The notes: generated by a model not told the origin, from the letters alone. DNA of 64,000 bases from Roseicyclus sediminis (GCF_025515305.1 NZ_JAOPHT010000004.1:62001-126000), one strand, 5' to 3'. Positions 26,626-36,004 are shown, counted from the stretch's first letter. Numbers and translations: made by a program.

Positions 26626-28316
26626 ACGCGCCTTTTCACGACGTGCCCCTGACCGGTGCGCAGAGCCTCGTCGCATGCCTGAGGCAACAGGGGGTCGACC
26701 ACTGCTTCCTGGTGCCGGGCGAAAGCTACCTCGCGGTACTGGATGCGCTGACCGATGCGCCCGAGGTCGCCGTCACGGTCTGCCGACAGGAAGGCGGCGC
26801 GGCGATGATGGCCGACGCCTATGGCAAGCTGACGGGCCGTCCCGGCATCTGCATGGTGACGCGTGGCCCGGGGGCGACCAACGCGTCGGCCGGGTTGCAC
26901 GTGGCCCGTCAGGACGCGACGCCGATGATCCTGTTCGTCGGACAGGTCGCGCGGCACATGCGCGAACGCGAAGCCTTCCAGGAAGTCGACTATCGCCGCA
27001 TGTTCGGGCAGGTCGCCAAGTGGGTGGCCGAGGTGGACAGCGCGGACCGTGTGCCGGAAATGGTCTCGCGGGCCTTTCACGTCGCGATGTCGGGACGCCC
27101 CGGGCCCGTCGTTCTCGCGCTGCCCGAGGATATGCTCGTGGAAGCCAGCAGCAGGGTCTCGCCGTCCTTGCCACTCGCGCGTCCGGCGATCGCGGGGCCG
27201 ACGGATCACGATTTGCGGCGGCTGCAGAACCTTCTGGCAAACGCAACGGCACCGATGATCGTCGTGGGCGGCGGCGCGTGGTCGGACGCGGCGCGGCAAG
27301 AGCTGCAGGCCGTCGCCGAGCGCTGGGCGGTGCCGGTCGCTGCCTCGTTCCGCTGTCAGGATTTCTTCGACAACACGCATCCCAACTATGCGGGCGATGT
27401 CGGGATCGGGATCAACCCGAAGCTGGCGGCCCGGATCAGGTCGGCCGATGTGCTGGTCTTGCTGGGCACGCGGTTCAGCGAGATGGAATCGAGCGGCTAT
27501 AGCCTGATCGACATCCCCAAGCCTGCAGAAACCCTCGTTCACGTCTATCCCGACCCTGAAGAGATCGGTCGGGTCTACATGCCTGATCTCGGCATCGCGG
27601 CGCCGGCTGCGGAAACCGTCGCTGCATTGGCAAGGTGTGACGCGCCACGGCAGATCCCGCAGGCGCGGCTGGCCCATGTCGCGGCGTGCAATGCCGACTA
27701 TCGGGCGTGGTCGAGCTTGCCCGAGGGCAGGGGTGCATTGGCCATGGCCGAGGTTATGGGCCATGTGAAGAAGACTTTGCGCGCTGACGCGATCGTGACC
27801 AACGGGGCGGGCAACTACACCGTCTGGGTGCACCGGTTCCTGACCTATCGCCGTCACCGTACCCAGTTGGCTCCGATCTCGGGGTCGATGGGGTATGGCC
27901 TTCCGGCTGCGGTGGCGGCGGCGCGCATGTATCCCGACCGCGAGGTGGTTTGCTTCGCGGGAGACGGGTGTTTTCTGATGCATGGGCAGGAACTGGCGAC
28001 GGCCGCGAAATACAAGGTCAACCTGACCGTGATCGTGGTGAACAACGGCATGTACGGCACGATCAGGATGCACCAGGAACGGAGCTATCCGGGGCGGGTC
28101 AGCGCGACGGATCTCACGAATCCCGATTTCGCGATGCTGGCGCGCGCCTATGGTTGCCACGGTGAAACCGTGACCCGTACAGATCAGTTCGTGGCCGCCT
28201 GGGACCGTGCCCTTGCCTGTGCCGGGCCCAGCCTGATCGAGCTTCAGGTCGACCCCGATCTGATCACCCCGACACAAACGATCGCAGACCTGCGTCGCGT
28301 CTCGCAACGCGATTGA
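26622..28316 (+). CDS. Thiamine-diphosphate-dependent enzyme (acetolactate synthase-like / 2-oxoacid decarboxylase)
   Basis: 564 residues with the three-domain ThDP layout: the Pyr domain with the activating Glu in VCRQEGGAAMMADAYGKLTG, the central domain near 200-330, and the PP domain with the Mg-ThDP motif GDGCFLMHGQE...VVNNGMYG. It belongs to the broad acetolactate synthase group, whose members include true AHAS, sulfoacetaldehyde acetyltransferase and several decarboxylases and lyases. The start is TTG 26622, sharing bases with the cupin stop; GTG 26643 is the fallback. No small AHAS subunit is nearby, so a catabolic lyase or decarboxylase is more likely than branched-chain amino-acid synthesis. 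Confidence 0.88.
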   Translation: MNAPFHDVPLTGAQSLVACLRQQGVDHCFLVPGESYLAVLDALTDAPEVAVTVCRQEGGAAMMADAYGKLTGRPGICMVTRGPGATNASAGLHVARQDATPMILFVGQVARHMREREAFQEVDYRRMFGQVAKWVAEVDSADRVPEMVSRAFHVAMSGRPGPVVLALPEDMLVEASSRVSPSLPLARPAIAGPTDHDLRRLQNLLANATAPMIVVGGGAWSDAARQELQAVAERWAVPVAASFRCQDFFDNTHPNYAGDVGIGINPKLAARIRSADVLVLLGTRFSEMESSGYSLIDIPKPAETLVHVYPDPEEIGRVYMPDLGIAAPAAETVAALARCDAPRQIPQARLAHVAACNADYRAWSSLPEGRGALAMAEVMGHVKKTLRADAIVTNGAGNYTVWVHRFLTYRRHRTQLAPISGSMGYGLPAAVAAARMYPDREVVCFAGDGCFLMHGQELATAAKYKVNLTVIVVNNGMYGTIRMHQERSYPGRVSATDLTNPDFAMLARAYGCHGETVTRTDQFVAAWDRALACAGPSLIELQVDPDLITPTQTIADLRRVSQRD

Positions 28317-28346
28317 GGGCCTCGGCGACTATTGAGGATATACAAG

Positions 28347-29099
28347 GTGGAAGAGAAAAAAGTCGTTATCGTTACCGGCGGCGCGATGGGTATCGGCCGC
28401 GCAATCGCCGAGCGTTTTGCCGCGGACGGCGCGGCGGTTGTCATCGCCGATGTCCAGGGCGCCGACGAGGCGGCCGCGATGCTCGCGGCGACCGGGGCGG
28501 CCGTCCTCGGCGTGGTCTGCGATATCTCGGACCCGGAGTCCTGCAAGCACATGGCGGCCAGGGCGGTTCAGGCGTTCGGACGGATCGACACGCTGGTGAA
28601 CAACGCCGGGCTTTATTCGACGCTGCACCTGACCGAATTCTCCGAGATCACCGCCGAAGAGTGGCAGCGTGTCCTGAACGTCAACGTGATGGGGCAGGCC
28701 TTCGCCACGGCGGCGGTGGTGCCGGTGATGCGGGCCCAGGGGGGCGGCTCGATCGTCAACATGTCTTCGGGAACCCCGTTCAAGGGGGTGCCGTACCTGC
28801 TGCACTACGTGGCCAGCAAGGGGGCGGTCAACGCCATGACGAAGGCTCTCGCCAAGGAACTCGGCGGGTCCGGCATTCGTGTCAACGCCGTCGCGCCGGG
28901 CTTCACCCTGTCGGACGGGGTCAAGGCGAACCCGCATCAGCTCGAGAAACTGCGGGACATCTCGCAAAAGGCCCGGGTCATCGCACGCGACCAGCTTCCC
29001 GAAGATGTGGTTGGCGCCGTGGCCTTCCTGGCATCGCAGGACGCGGCATTCATGACCGGCCAGACGCTGGTGGTGGATGGCGGAGCCTATTTTCACTGA
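28347..29099 (+). CDS. Short-chain dehydrogenase/reductase
   Basis: 250 residues. NAD(P) motif TGGAMGIG, NNAG, and the catalytic Ser/Tyr/Lys (NMSSGTPF then YVASK) are intact, so it should be active. The start GTG 28347 has GAGG about nine bases upstream; TTG 28332 is in frame but poorly placed. The C-terminus TGQTLVVDGG is typical of classical SDRs. It probably oxidises a hydroxy compound feeding the ThDP enzyme or reduces its product. Confidence 0.88.
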   Translation: MEEKKVVIVTGGAMGIGRAIAERFAADGAAVVIADVQGADEAAAMLAATGAAVLGVVCDISDPESCKHMAARAVQAFGRIDTLVNNAGLYSTLHLTEFSEITAEEWQRVLNVNVMGQAFATAAVVPVMRAQGGGSIVNMSSGTPFKGVPYLLHYVASKGAVNAMTKALAKELGGSGIRVNAVAPGFTLSDGVKANPHQLEKLRDISQKARVIARDQLPEDVVGAVAFLASQDAAFMTGQTLVVDGGAYFH

Positions 29100-29130
29100 C
29101 CCAAGAAGAACTGAAAACGGGAGGAAGACA

Positions 29131-30105
29131 ATGAAACGACGTGGTTTTCTGAAAACGACTTGCCTTGCCGCGGCCGCCCTGGCCGCGCCGGGCCTGCTCC
29201 GTGCCGCGACCGACAGGACGCTGCGCATCGGCACGATCACCCCGGCCAGCCATTTCTGGACGCAGACCATGGAACGGGTCGGCGTCTCGTTGGCCGAGCG
29301 CAGCGGTGGCGCCTTCGAGACGCAGATCTTTCCGTCGGGCCAGTTGGGCAACGAGGCGGCGATGATCCAGCAGCTTCAGACCGGCGGTCTGGACATGGGT
29401 TTTCTGACCGTGGCCGAGTTCTCCAACCGACTGGACGACATGGCCGCGTTGTTCACGCCATACCTCGTGCCCGATGTCGCTCGGGCCTCGCAACTGCTGA
29501 CCGGGCCGACGGCCACGGCGATGCTGGACCAGTTCACGAGCCTCGGCATGAAGGGCCTCGGCTTCGGCCTCGGCGGGATGCGGCACCTGATTTCCCGCGA
29601 TCCGGTCACATCCTCGGCCGATCTGGCCGGACGGAAATACCGCATCACGCCGTTTGCCCCGCTCCGGGATTTCTACGAGTTGATGGATGTCGCACCGACG
29701 CCCATTCCGTTGCCCGGTCTCTTCGATGCGCTGGCCAATGGCCAGGTCGACGGTGCGGACATCGACCTCGAACTGGCCTGGAACCTCAATCTCTACAACC
29801 AGGCGCCGCACCTGACCGTCACCAACCAGATGATGTTCCCCGTGGTCGCGGTGGTGTCGGGCAGCTATTGGGCCGGGCTGGACGACAGTGAAAAGGAGAT
29901 GCTGTCGAGCACGGTATCCGGCGAGATCGACTGGCTTTTCGCGCGATACATGGAGTTCGAGCCGACCTGGCTGGACAACCTCAGGGGCTCCGGCATGACC
30001 GTGACCGAGGCAAGCCCAGATTTCTTCGGCGAGACCCTGAACAGGTGGCACGAGATCTGGGACGCGCGGGCGCCCTCCATCGCCGCGCTGCGCGCCGAGG
30101 CCTAG
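29131..30105 (+). CDS. dctP: TRAP transporter substrate-binding protein (DctP family)
   Basis: 324 residues from ATG 29131 with GGGAGG at about 29120. The N-terminus MKRRGFLKTT plus a hydrophobic stretch ending LLRAAT is a signal peptide with a near-Tat look. The mature part has the DctP pattern, including SGQLGNEAAMIQQLQTGGLDMG and the carboxylate-binding Arg region GLGFGLGGMRHLISR. It should capture an organic acid in the periplasm for the DctQM genes that follow, linking uptake to the enzymes of the same operon. Confidence 0.92.
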   Translation: MKRRGFLKTTCLAAAALAAPGLLRAATDRTLRIGTITPASHFWTQTMERVGVSLAERSGGAFETQIFPSGQLGNEAAMIQQLQTGGLDMGFLTVAEFSNRLDDMAALFTPYLVPDVARASQLLTGPTATAMLDQFTSLGMKGLGFGLGGMRHLISRDPVTSSADLAGRKYRITPFAPLRDFYELMDVAPTPIPLPGLFDALANGQVDGADIDLELAWNLNLYNQAPHLTVTNQMMFPVVAVVSGSYWAGLDDSEKEMLSSTVSGEIDWLFARYMEFEPTWLDNLRGSGMTVTEASPDFFGETLNRWHEIWDARAPSIAALRAEA

Positions 30106-30124
30106 GCCCGGCCCAAGACACCGA

Positions 30125-30150
30125 GCCGCCCGCGCAGAGCCGCGGGCGGC
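30125..30150 (+). promoter_or_regulatory. Perfect hairpin between dctP and dctQ
   Basis: GCCGCCCGCG (30125-30134) pairs perfectly with CGCGGGCGGC (30141-30150) around a six-base loop, 19 bases after the dctP stop. No T-run follows. This is the usual place for an RNA stabiliser that lets the binding protein be made in excess over the permeases. Confidence 0.6.
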
Positions 30151-30162
30151 CTCCGCATCGCC

Positions 30163-30729
30163 ATGGGGCCGGGCACAATGACCTTAATCCTGACAGCCTC
30201 GGACTGGATCGCGAAGATCGAAGCGGTCCTTCTGAAGGCGCTGATGGCAGCGGTGACGTTGCTTCTGATCCTCAACGTGATCACGCGCGCGATCAACTGG
30301 TCCCTGTACTGGGTGGACGAGCTGGCCGTGAACCTGATGGTGGTCTTCGCCTTCGTCGGTTCCAGCCTCATGTTCGCCCAAAGGCGCAACTTCTGCGTGA
30401 CGCTGGTGTCGGATGCCGTGTCCGACGCAACCCGCCGCTGGATGTCCATCGGGGTGCAAAGCGTGAATCTCGGTTTCGCGCTTTTCCTGGCCTATGCGTG
30501 CTGGGCCTGGTTCGATCCGCTGAGCCTGGCGGGCTACGGGTTCGACCTGCGGCAGTTCTTCGAGAATACTTTCAACAGTGTTTACCAGGAAGTGACCGAC
30601 ACGATCGGGATACGCCGTCTGTGGTTCTTCCTGGTGATGCCGTGGTTCGCTTTCACGCTGACGGTGCACAGCGCGGCCTGCCTTCTCCGCGACATCCGCC
30701 GGATACCGGAACCGGGAACACAGCCATGA
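30163..30729 (+). CDS. dctQ: TRAP transporter small permease (DctQ family)
   Basis: 188 residues with four predicted membrane helices and the small-subunit motif WVDELAVNLMVVFAFVGSS followed by a basic loop (AQRRNF). ATG 30178 is an in-frame alternative start. Its stop overlaps the dctM start (ATGA), so the two membrane subunits are made together. Confidence 0.9.
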   Translation: MGPGTMTLILTASDWIAKIEAVLLKALMAAVTLLLILNVITRAINWSLYWVDELAVNLMVVFAFVGSSLMFAQRRNFCVTLVSDAVSDATRRWMSIGVQSVNLGFALFLAYACWAWFDPLSLAGYGFDLRQFFENTFNSVYQEVTDTIGIRRLWFFLVMPWFAFTLTVHSAACLLRDIRRIPEPGTQP

Positions 30730-31982
30730 TGACCGCCATTGTCTTTGCCGTCCTGCTGTTCCTCGGTGCGCCGATCGGGATCGTGCTTGCGATCGCTGCG
30801 GCCGTCTTCGTGATTGACAGCGGCAATACCGCCCTCATCGGATCATTCGCGCTGCAATTGCAGTCGGGCATCGGCAAGTACGGTCTGCTGGCGATCCCCC
30901 TGTTCATGGTGGTCGGCGAGATGATGAACGGCAGCGGCATCACGAGCCGATTGATCGGGATGGCTCGGGCGGTCGTCGGCACGATGAAGGGCGGGCTGGT
31001 CTATGTGAACATCCTCGCCAACATGATGATGGCCTCGATCCTCGGTTCCGCCACGGCCCAGATTTCGGTGATGTCGAAGGTGATGGTCCCCGAGATGGAG
31101 CGTGCCGGCTACCAAAAGACATTTGCCGTCGCGACCACGACCGCGGGCGGCCTGCTGTCGCCGATCATACCACCCTCGATGATGTTCGTCGTCTACGGGG
31201 TTCTGGCCCAGATCTCCATCGGTGATCTCTTCATCGCGGGCATCGTGCCGGGGTTGATGATGGCCGCAGGATTCATGGGCGTGATCTTCGTAATCGGCCT
31301 GTTCAATCCCTTTCCGGTCGCGCCGCCCCTGACACGGGGGGAGCGTATCGGATTGTTGCGCGATGGCATCCTGACGCTGGTCATCCCCGCGTCCATCATC
31401 GGGAGCATCCTGCTCGGCTTTGCCACCCCGACCGAATCCGCGGCGATTGCCGCAGTCATGGCCTATCTCATCGGCAAGTTCGTGACCCGCGAGTTGTCGG
31501 ATCGGGACATCCCCAAGATGCTGCTGACGGCGGGGTCGAATGCCGCTCTCGTCCTGTTCATGGTGGCCACGGCCAACGTATTCAGCTGGGTGCTGATCTA
31601 TGGCCAGGTGCCCCAGAATCTTGCGGAATGGGTCGTGCTTGTGTCCGACAATCCCATCCTGTTCCTGCTGCTCGTCAACCTGATCATGCTTGCGGTCGGA
31701 ATGATCATCGACGGGATTCCGGCGCTCATCATGGTCGTGCCCATCATCCTGCCGGTCGCCACGGCGGTTTACGGCATCGACCCCTATCACCTGGGTGTCG
31801 TCCTGTGCCTGAACCTGACGCTTGGCCTGGTCACGCCGCCTGTCGGCGTCGCTCTCTATGTCGCGGCAACGGTCTCGAACGTCAAAGCGGGGGCAATATT
31901 CAAGGCCGCCATGCCCTTTCTCGGCGTCACGGCGATGGTCGTCATCTTGCTCAGTGTCTTTCCCGGGCTGGTGATCCGTTGA
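30726..31982 (+). CDS. dctM: TRAP transporter large permease (DctM family)
   Basis: 418 residues, about 12 membrane helices. ATG 30726 is set by the ATGA overlap with dctQ; the same frame is open further upstream but only as an artefact of high GC. Motifs such as TTAGGLLSPIIPPSMMFVVYG and LNLTLGLVTPPVGVALYVA are hallmarks of the DctM subunit, which carries the sodium-coupled transport path. Last gene of the operon that begins at 24192. Confidence 0.92.
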   Translation: MMTAIVFAVLLFLGAPIGIVLAIAAAVFVIDSGNTALIGSFALQLQSGIGKYGLLAIPLFMVVGEMMNGSGITSRLIGMARAVVGTMKGGLVYVNILANMMMASILGSATAQISVMSKVMVPEMERAGYQKTFAVATTTAGGLLSPIIPPSMMFVVYGVLAQISIGDLFIAGIVPGLMMAAGFMGVIFVIGLFNPFPVAPPLTRGERIGLLRDGILTLVIPASIIGSILLGFATPTESAAIAAVMAYLIGKFVTRELSDRDIPKMLLTAGSNAALVLFMVATANVFSWVLIYGQVPQNLAEWVVLVSDNPILFLLLVNLIMLAVGMIIDGIPALIMVVPIILPVATAVYGIDPYHLGVVLCLNLTLGLVTPPVGVALYVAATVSNVKAGAIFKAAMPFLGVTAMVVILLSVFPGLVIR

Positions 31983-32335
31983 GGCCTTTCGAACGACCCG
32001 GAACGATGTTCTGACAGGGGTCCTGTCAGAGAAACCTGGCTTCAGGCGGGGCGGGGGGCTGGCCGGCTCCGGAGAACGACGAAACTCAAACCTTTCACGC
32101 GGTTCGAGACGAGCTTCGAGATCTTCCGCCTTTCAGGGATGATTTGCGTGCGTTTTCAATCCGTCCGACAACGCCCTCTCGCCACTTCGACGTCCACGAG
32201 GACCGGAGACCTTTGCATCTTGGCCCCGTCCTCTCCACTACCTGTCGCGACTGCGATCCAAGACGTCTTTTCCCGGCGCGGCTCTGATCCCTGCGGCTCG
32301 CAAGTTCTGCCTGGCGATTGTCCGGCAGACTGACG
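31983..32335. other. Intergenic region between convergent dctM and SDR genes
   Basis: About 350 bases without a convincing gene. The only feature of note is the perfect hairpin at 32011-32029, listed separately. Confidence 0.6.
32011..32029. terminator. Perfect stem-loop downstream of dctM
   Basis: CTGACAGG pairs with CCTGTCAG around a three-base loop, 28 bases after the dctM stop. It has no T-run, so it may be a factor-dependent terminator, a 3' end protector, or an operator-like palindrome. Confidence 0.45.
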
Positions 32336-33148
32336 TCAGCTCCGCATCAAGTCCTTGATCTCGCCTATGAACGTCGCGTCGTCCTTTGCCTTTCGGTCTT
32401 CGAGCAAGGCATGGGCATCCTGGCCGGCGCGGAAGCGGAGGCGGTCCCCGGTTTCGTTGACGGCCTGCCAGATGACCTCGGCGACGACCTCGGGGGCCGA
32501 CGGGTTCGCGGCCAGCTTGCCGAACAACCGCCCCATGGCCTCGGCGGTCGGAGCGTAGTCCGACAGCGTTTCGTCCATCGCGAAATCGAAGGACCGGCCG
32601 CCGAAGTCTGTCTTGATCATGCCCGGCTCGACGATGCGTACCCGGATGCCGAGCGGTTCGAGTTCATAATGCAGCGCCTCCGACAGGCCTTCGACGGCGA
32701 ACTTGGTGCCGTGGTAGAGCGTACCGAGCGGGAACGTGATCTGCCCGCCGATGGACGAGATGTTGACGATGGTGCCCGAGCGGTTCGCCCGCATATGCGG
32801 CAATACCGCCTTCGTCACCTCCAGAAGACCGATCACGTTGGTGTCGAACTGACGACGGATGCGCTCCGTCGAAAAGGCCTCGAGCGGGCCGTAGGCGCCA
32901 TAGCCTGCGTTGTTCAGGAGCGAGTCGATCCGGCCGAACCGGGACAGCCCGTCAGCCACCGCGGCTGCGACGGTGCCCGCATCGGTCACGTCCAGCGGGG
33001 TGACAAGGACATTGTCCAGTTCGGCGAGGTCTGAACCGGCGGACGGGTCCCGCATGGTGGCGATGACGTTCCATCCCTCGGACTGAAAGCGTAGCGCGGT
33101 GGCCTTGCCGATTCCGGAGGAAGCGCCGGTGATCAGAATTGTTTTCAT
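32336..33148 (-). CDS. Short-chain dehydrogenase/reductase
   Basis: 270 residues. TGASSGIG cofactor motif, NNAG, NISSIG serine and YHGTK catalytic Tyr/Lys are all intact. The sequence resembles the SDR5-type oxidoreductases often annotated with retinol dehydrogenase-like names. It is ten bases downstream of another SDR gene on the same strand, and both are divergent from an AraC regulator that probably controls them. Confidence 0.88.
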   Translation of the reverse strand: MKTILITGASSGIGKATALRFQSEGWNVIATMRDPSAGSDLAELDNVLVTPLDVTDAGTVAAAVADGLSRFGRIDSLLNNAGYGAYGPLEAFSTERIRRQFDTNVIGLLEVTKAVLPHMRANRSGTIVNISSIGGQITFPLGTLYHGTKFAVEGLSEALHYELEPLGIRVRIVEPGMIKTDFGGRSFDFAMDETLSDYAPTAEAMGRLFGKLAANPSAPEVVAEVIWQAVNETGDRLRFRAGQDAHALLEDRKAKDDATFIGEIKDLMRS

Positions 33149-33158
33149 GGGGCGCTCC

Positions 33159-34028
33159 TCAGGCGTTCAGGTCGAGCATCCGCTCGATGCCGAAATTCGT
33201 CAGGACGGTGCGGGTCACGTCGTGCAGCACGTCGTTGTAGCGCTCGATCTCGGGACCGACGCCGGTATGGTCGACGACGGTGCGGAACGGCTTGCGGCCG
33301 TGGGGCAGCTCCAGCAGGGCGACCACCGCCTCGGCGATGCGTTCGGGCCGCTGGGCGGGCGTCGCGTCGAGCATCTGGGCAAGGCCCGCCGCCGACATCC
33401 CCGGCACCTGCGCGAACTCGCCGTAACCGGCCTCCCGCCCGGGATCGTCGGGCGCCACCATGCCGTCGAAGAAGGCCGTCGGCATCGCGCCGGGCTCGAT
33501 GATGCAGGATTCGATGCCGAAGCCCGACAGCTCCGTGCGGTAGCATTCCACGATGGCTTCCAGCGCCCATTTCGAAGCCGAATAGGTGCCGTAGAAGGGC
33601 GTGGCGATCCGGCCGATCAGACTGGACGTGTAGAGGACGGTGCCGTGCCCCTGCGCGCGCAGATGGGGCAGGGACGCGCGCATCACCCGCTGAACGCCCG
33701 TGACGTTCACGTCGAAGACGCGGGTCATGTCCTCGGGCGACATCAGTTCCTGGATGCCGTAGGAGCCGATCCCGGCATTGTTGAACAGCACGTCCAGTCC
33801 GCCGAGCGCGGCGATCGCGGCGGACACGCCGGCGTCGGAGCTGGCCGTGTCGGTCACGTCCATCTCGACGATTCGCGCACCGGCGGCCTCGAGTTCGGCG
33901 ACCGCCGCGGCATTCCGCCCGGCGCGGCTACGCACGCTGCCTGCCACCTCGTGCCCGCGGTCTAGCAGCGCAAGGGCCGTGGGCTTGCCAAAGCCACCCG
34001 CAATTCCGGTAATCAGAACCTTTGCCAT
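33159..34028 (-). CDS. Short-chain dehydrogenase/reductase
   Basis: 289 residues. The cofactor loop is TGIAGGFG, a slightly unusual form of TGxxxGxG; NNAG, TSSLIG and YSASK are intact. First gene of a two-SDR operon; its ATG at 34028 faces the AraC gene across about 160 bases. Substrate unknown. Confidence 0.88.
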   Translation of the reverse strand: MAKVLITGIAGGFGKPTALALLDRGHEVAGSVRSRAGRNAAAVAELEAAGARIVEMDVTDTASSDAGVSAAIAALGGLDVLFNNAGIGSYGIQELMSPEDMTRVFDVNVTGVQRVMRASLPHLRAQGHGTVLYTSSLIGRIATPFYGTYSASKWALEAIVECYRTELSGFGIESCIIEPGAMPTAFFDGMVAPDDPGREAGYGEFAQVPGMSAAGLAQMLDATPAQRPERIAEAVVALLELPHGRKPFRTVVDHTGVGPEIERYNDVLHDVTRTVLTNFGIERMLDLNA

Positions 34029-34185
34029 GGTCGTCCTCTCCGTGTTCTGGTCAGATCGACCCTAGTGCGGCGGTGGTGTCTATTCTTTCCCGATTGACTG
34101 AATTTCTTGTCTGATCCTCCGCGATTGCGAAATTTCATGCAAAGTCGGGAGGTCCCTGTGGTAGACGGGGCGCAAGGAGGAAAGC

Positions 34186-35076
34186 ATGGCCCACGGAGCG
34201 CTTCTGGATCATTTGTCAGCGTTGCTCGACCGGGAAGGGCCTGCGCAAGGCGCGCTCGCGCACTCGCCAAGCGGTCTGCATTTCCTGCGGTTCACGGCTC
34301 CGACCGGGCAGGACGCGACCGTCTATCGGCCGCTTCTCTGCCTTGTTCTGCAAGGCGCCAAGGAGGTCGCCACAAGCAGGAGGACCCTGCGGGTGGCCGA
34401 CGGACAATCGCTCGTGGTGAGCCACGCCCTTCCGGTCGTCTCGCGCATCACCGAGGCCGCGCCGGGCCGTCCTTACGTGGCGCTTGTCTTCCCGATCGAC
34501 CTCGATCTGCTGCGCTCGATGGCCGCCGACGTGGCGCCCGCCCGTGCCGCCAGCCAGCATGACCCCTTCTCGATCTCGCTCTGCCAGACCGACCTTGAGT
34601 TGGAGGGTGCGCTTCTGCGATATCTCGGGCAATGCGATCACGAAGACTCCCGCCGCCTGCTCGCCTCGATCACTGCGCGCGAAATCCATGCCCGGCTCCT
34701 GTTGGGTCCACATGGCGAACCGCTACGAAAGCTGCTTTGGCACGAGACGCGGGGCAGCCGCATCTTCGAGGCCACGCGAGAGATCCAGTCGGACCTGGCG
34801 CGACCGCTCGTGGTCGGCGATCTTGCGGACCGGGTCGGCATGAGCAGTTCGGCCTTCTTCGAGCACTTCAAGGCGGTCACGGGGACGTCGCCGCTGCAAT
34901 ACCAGAAGGATTTGCGTCTCCTGCGCGCCCGCGAGGCGTTGCGCAGCACGAACGAAAAGGTCTCCGAGATTGCGTTCGGGGTTGGATACGAAAGCTCGGC
35001 CCAGTTTTCGCGGGAATACGCCCGCAAATTCGGTGTGCCCCCAAGACAGGACCGATCGGTCCATGCGGCGGAGTAG
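34186..35076 (+). CDS. AraC-family transcriptional regulator with AraC_N domain
   Basis: 296 residues. The first 190 residues match the AraC-type N-terminal (AraC_N) domain, including PLLCLVLQGAKEV; the C-terminal domain has HTH elements VGDLADRVGMSSSAFFEHFK and VSEIAFGVGYESSAQFSREYARKFG. Start ATG 34186 has a strong AAGGAGG at 34174-34180. This subgroup usually sits divergent from one or two SDR or aldo-keto genes that it controls, as here. Confidence 0.9.
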   Translation: MAHGALLDHLSALLDREGPAQGALAHSPSGLHFLRFTAPTGQDATVYRPLLCLVLQGAKEVATSRRTLRVADGQSLVVSHALPVVSRITEAAPGRPYVALVFPIDLDLLRSMAADVAPARAASQHDPFSISLCQTDLELEGALLRYLGQCDHEDSRRLLASITAREIHARLLLGPHGEPLRKLLWHETRGSRIFEATREIQSDLARPLVVGDLADRVGMSSSAFFEHFKAVTGTSPLQYQKDLRLLRAREALRSTNEKVSEIAFGVGYESSAQFSREYARKFGVPPRQDRSVHAAE

Positions 35077-35152
35077 CCGAGCGGAACCCTGAGGAAACCG
35101 ACGATTTCCCCACCTGGCCACCAAGACCCACAACAACAAAGGACAGCAGCAC

Positions 35153-36004
35153 ATGAAATTCATTCGGATCGGGGAGACCGGCGCGGAGCGGCCTGCGGTT
35201 CTGGCCGCGGACGGCACGGCGCGGGATATTTCGGATATCGTGCCCGACATTGACCCCGGCACCATCGAGGGGCTCCTTACGGCATTGGCCGACGTCGATC
35301 TGGGCGCCCTCCCGGTCCTGCCCACGGAGGGGATGCGGATCGGGGCGCCCATCGCCCGGCCGCGCAACGTCTGGTGCATCGGGCTCAACTATTCCGAACA
35401 TGCCGAAGAGGCCGGAATGCCGATCCCGAAAGAGCCGATCCTGTTCACCAAGCCTTCCAGCACAGTATGCGGCCCCAACGATCCGATCTTCAAGTCCAAG
35501 TCCATGACGCGGCTGGATTGGGAGGTCGAACTGGGTGTGGTCATCGGTGCATCCGCGCTCGAGATCGGGGCAGAAGCCGCGATGGATCACGTGTTCGGCT
35601 ACACGGTGGTCAACGACGTGTCCGAGCGCGCCTGGCAACTGGATCGGGGCGGCCAGTGGTCCAAGGGCAAGGGATATCCGAACTTCTGTCCAACCGGTCC
35701 CTTGCTGGTGACGCGCGATGAAGTCGCCGATCCGGGCGACCTGGCGATATGGCTAAGCGTCAATGGGCGCCGCTATCAGGACGGCTCGACGCGGACGATG
35801 ATCTTCTCGGTCGGCGAGATCGTGCACTACCTGAGCCAGTTCTGCCTGTTGGAACCGGGTGATCTGATCTGCACCGGAACACCATCTGGTGTCGGCATGG
35901 GGCAAAACCCGCAGCAATACCTCGAGATCGGCGATGAGGTCGTCTTGTCGGTGACGGGATTGGGCGAACAGCGGCAGCAGGTCGTCGCCTCGGGTGGGGC
36001 ATGA
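35153..36004 (+). CDS. Fumarylacetoacetate hydrolase-family protein
   Basis: 283 residues. The FAH domain begins at about 70, with WCIGLNYSEHAEE, the metal-binding acidic pair in WEVELGVVIG and the Asp in GYTVVNDVSER, and ends with CTGTPSGVGMG. Close relatives hydrolyse 2,4-diketo-3-deoxy acids in L-fucose/L-rhamnose-type pathways. The next gene, overlapping its stop by four bases, is the remnant of a BDH2/2-keto-3-deoxy-fuconate dehydrogenase-type SDR, which fits that pathway. Confidence 0.85.
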   Translation: MKFIRIGETGAERPAVLAADGTARDISDIVPDIDPGTIEGLLTALADVDLGALPVLPTEGMRIGAPIARPRNVWCIGLNYSEHAEEAGMPIPKEPILFTKPSSTVCGPNDPIFKSKSMTRLDWEVELGVVIGASALEIGAEAAMDHVFGYTVVNDVSERAWQLDRGGQWSKGKGYPNFCPTGPLLVTRDEVADPGDLAIWLSVNGRRYQDGSTRTMIFSVGEIVHYLSQFCLLEPGDLICTGTPSGVGMGQNPQQYLEIGDEVVLSVTGLGEQRQQVVASGGA

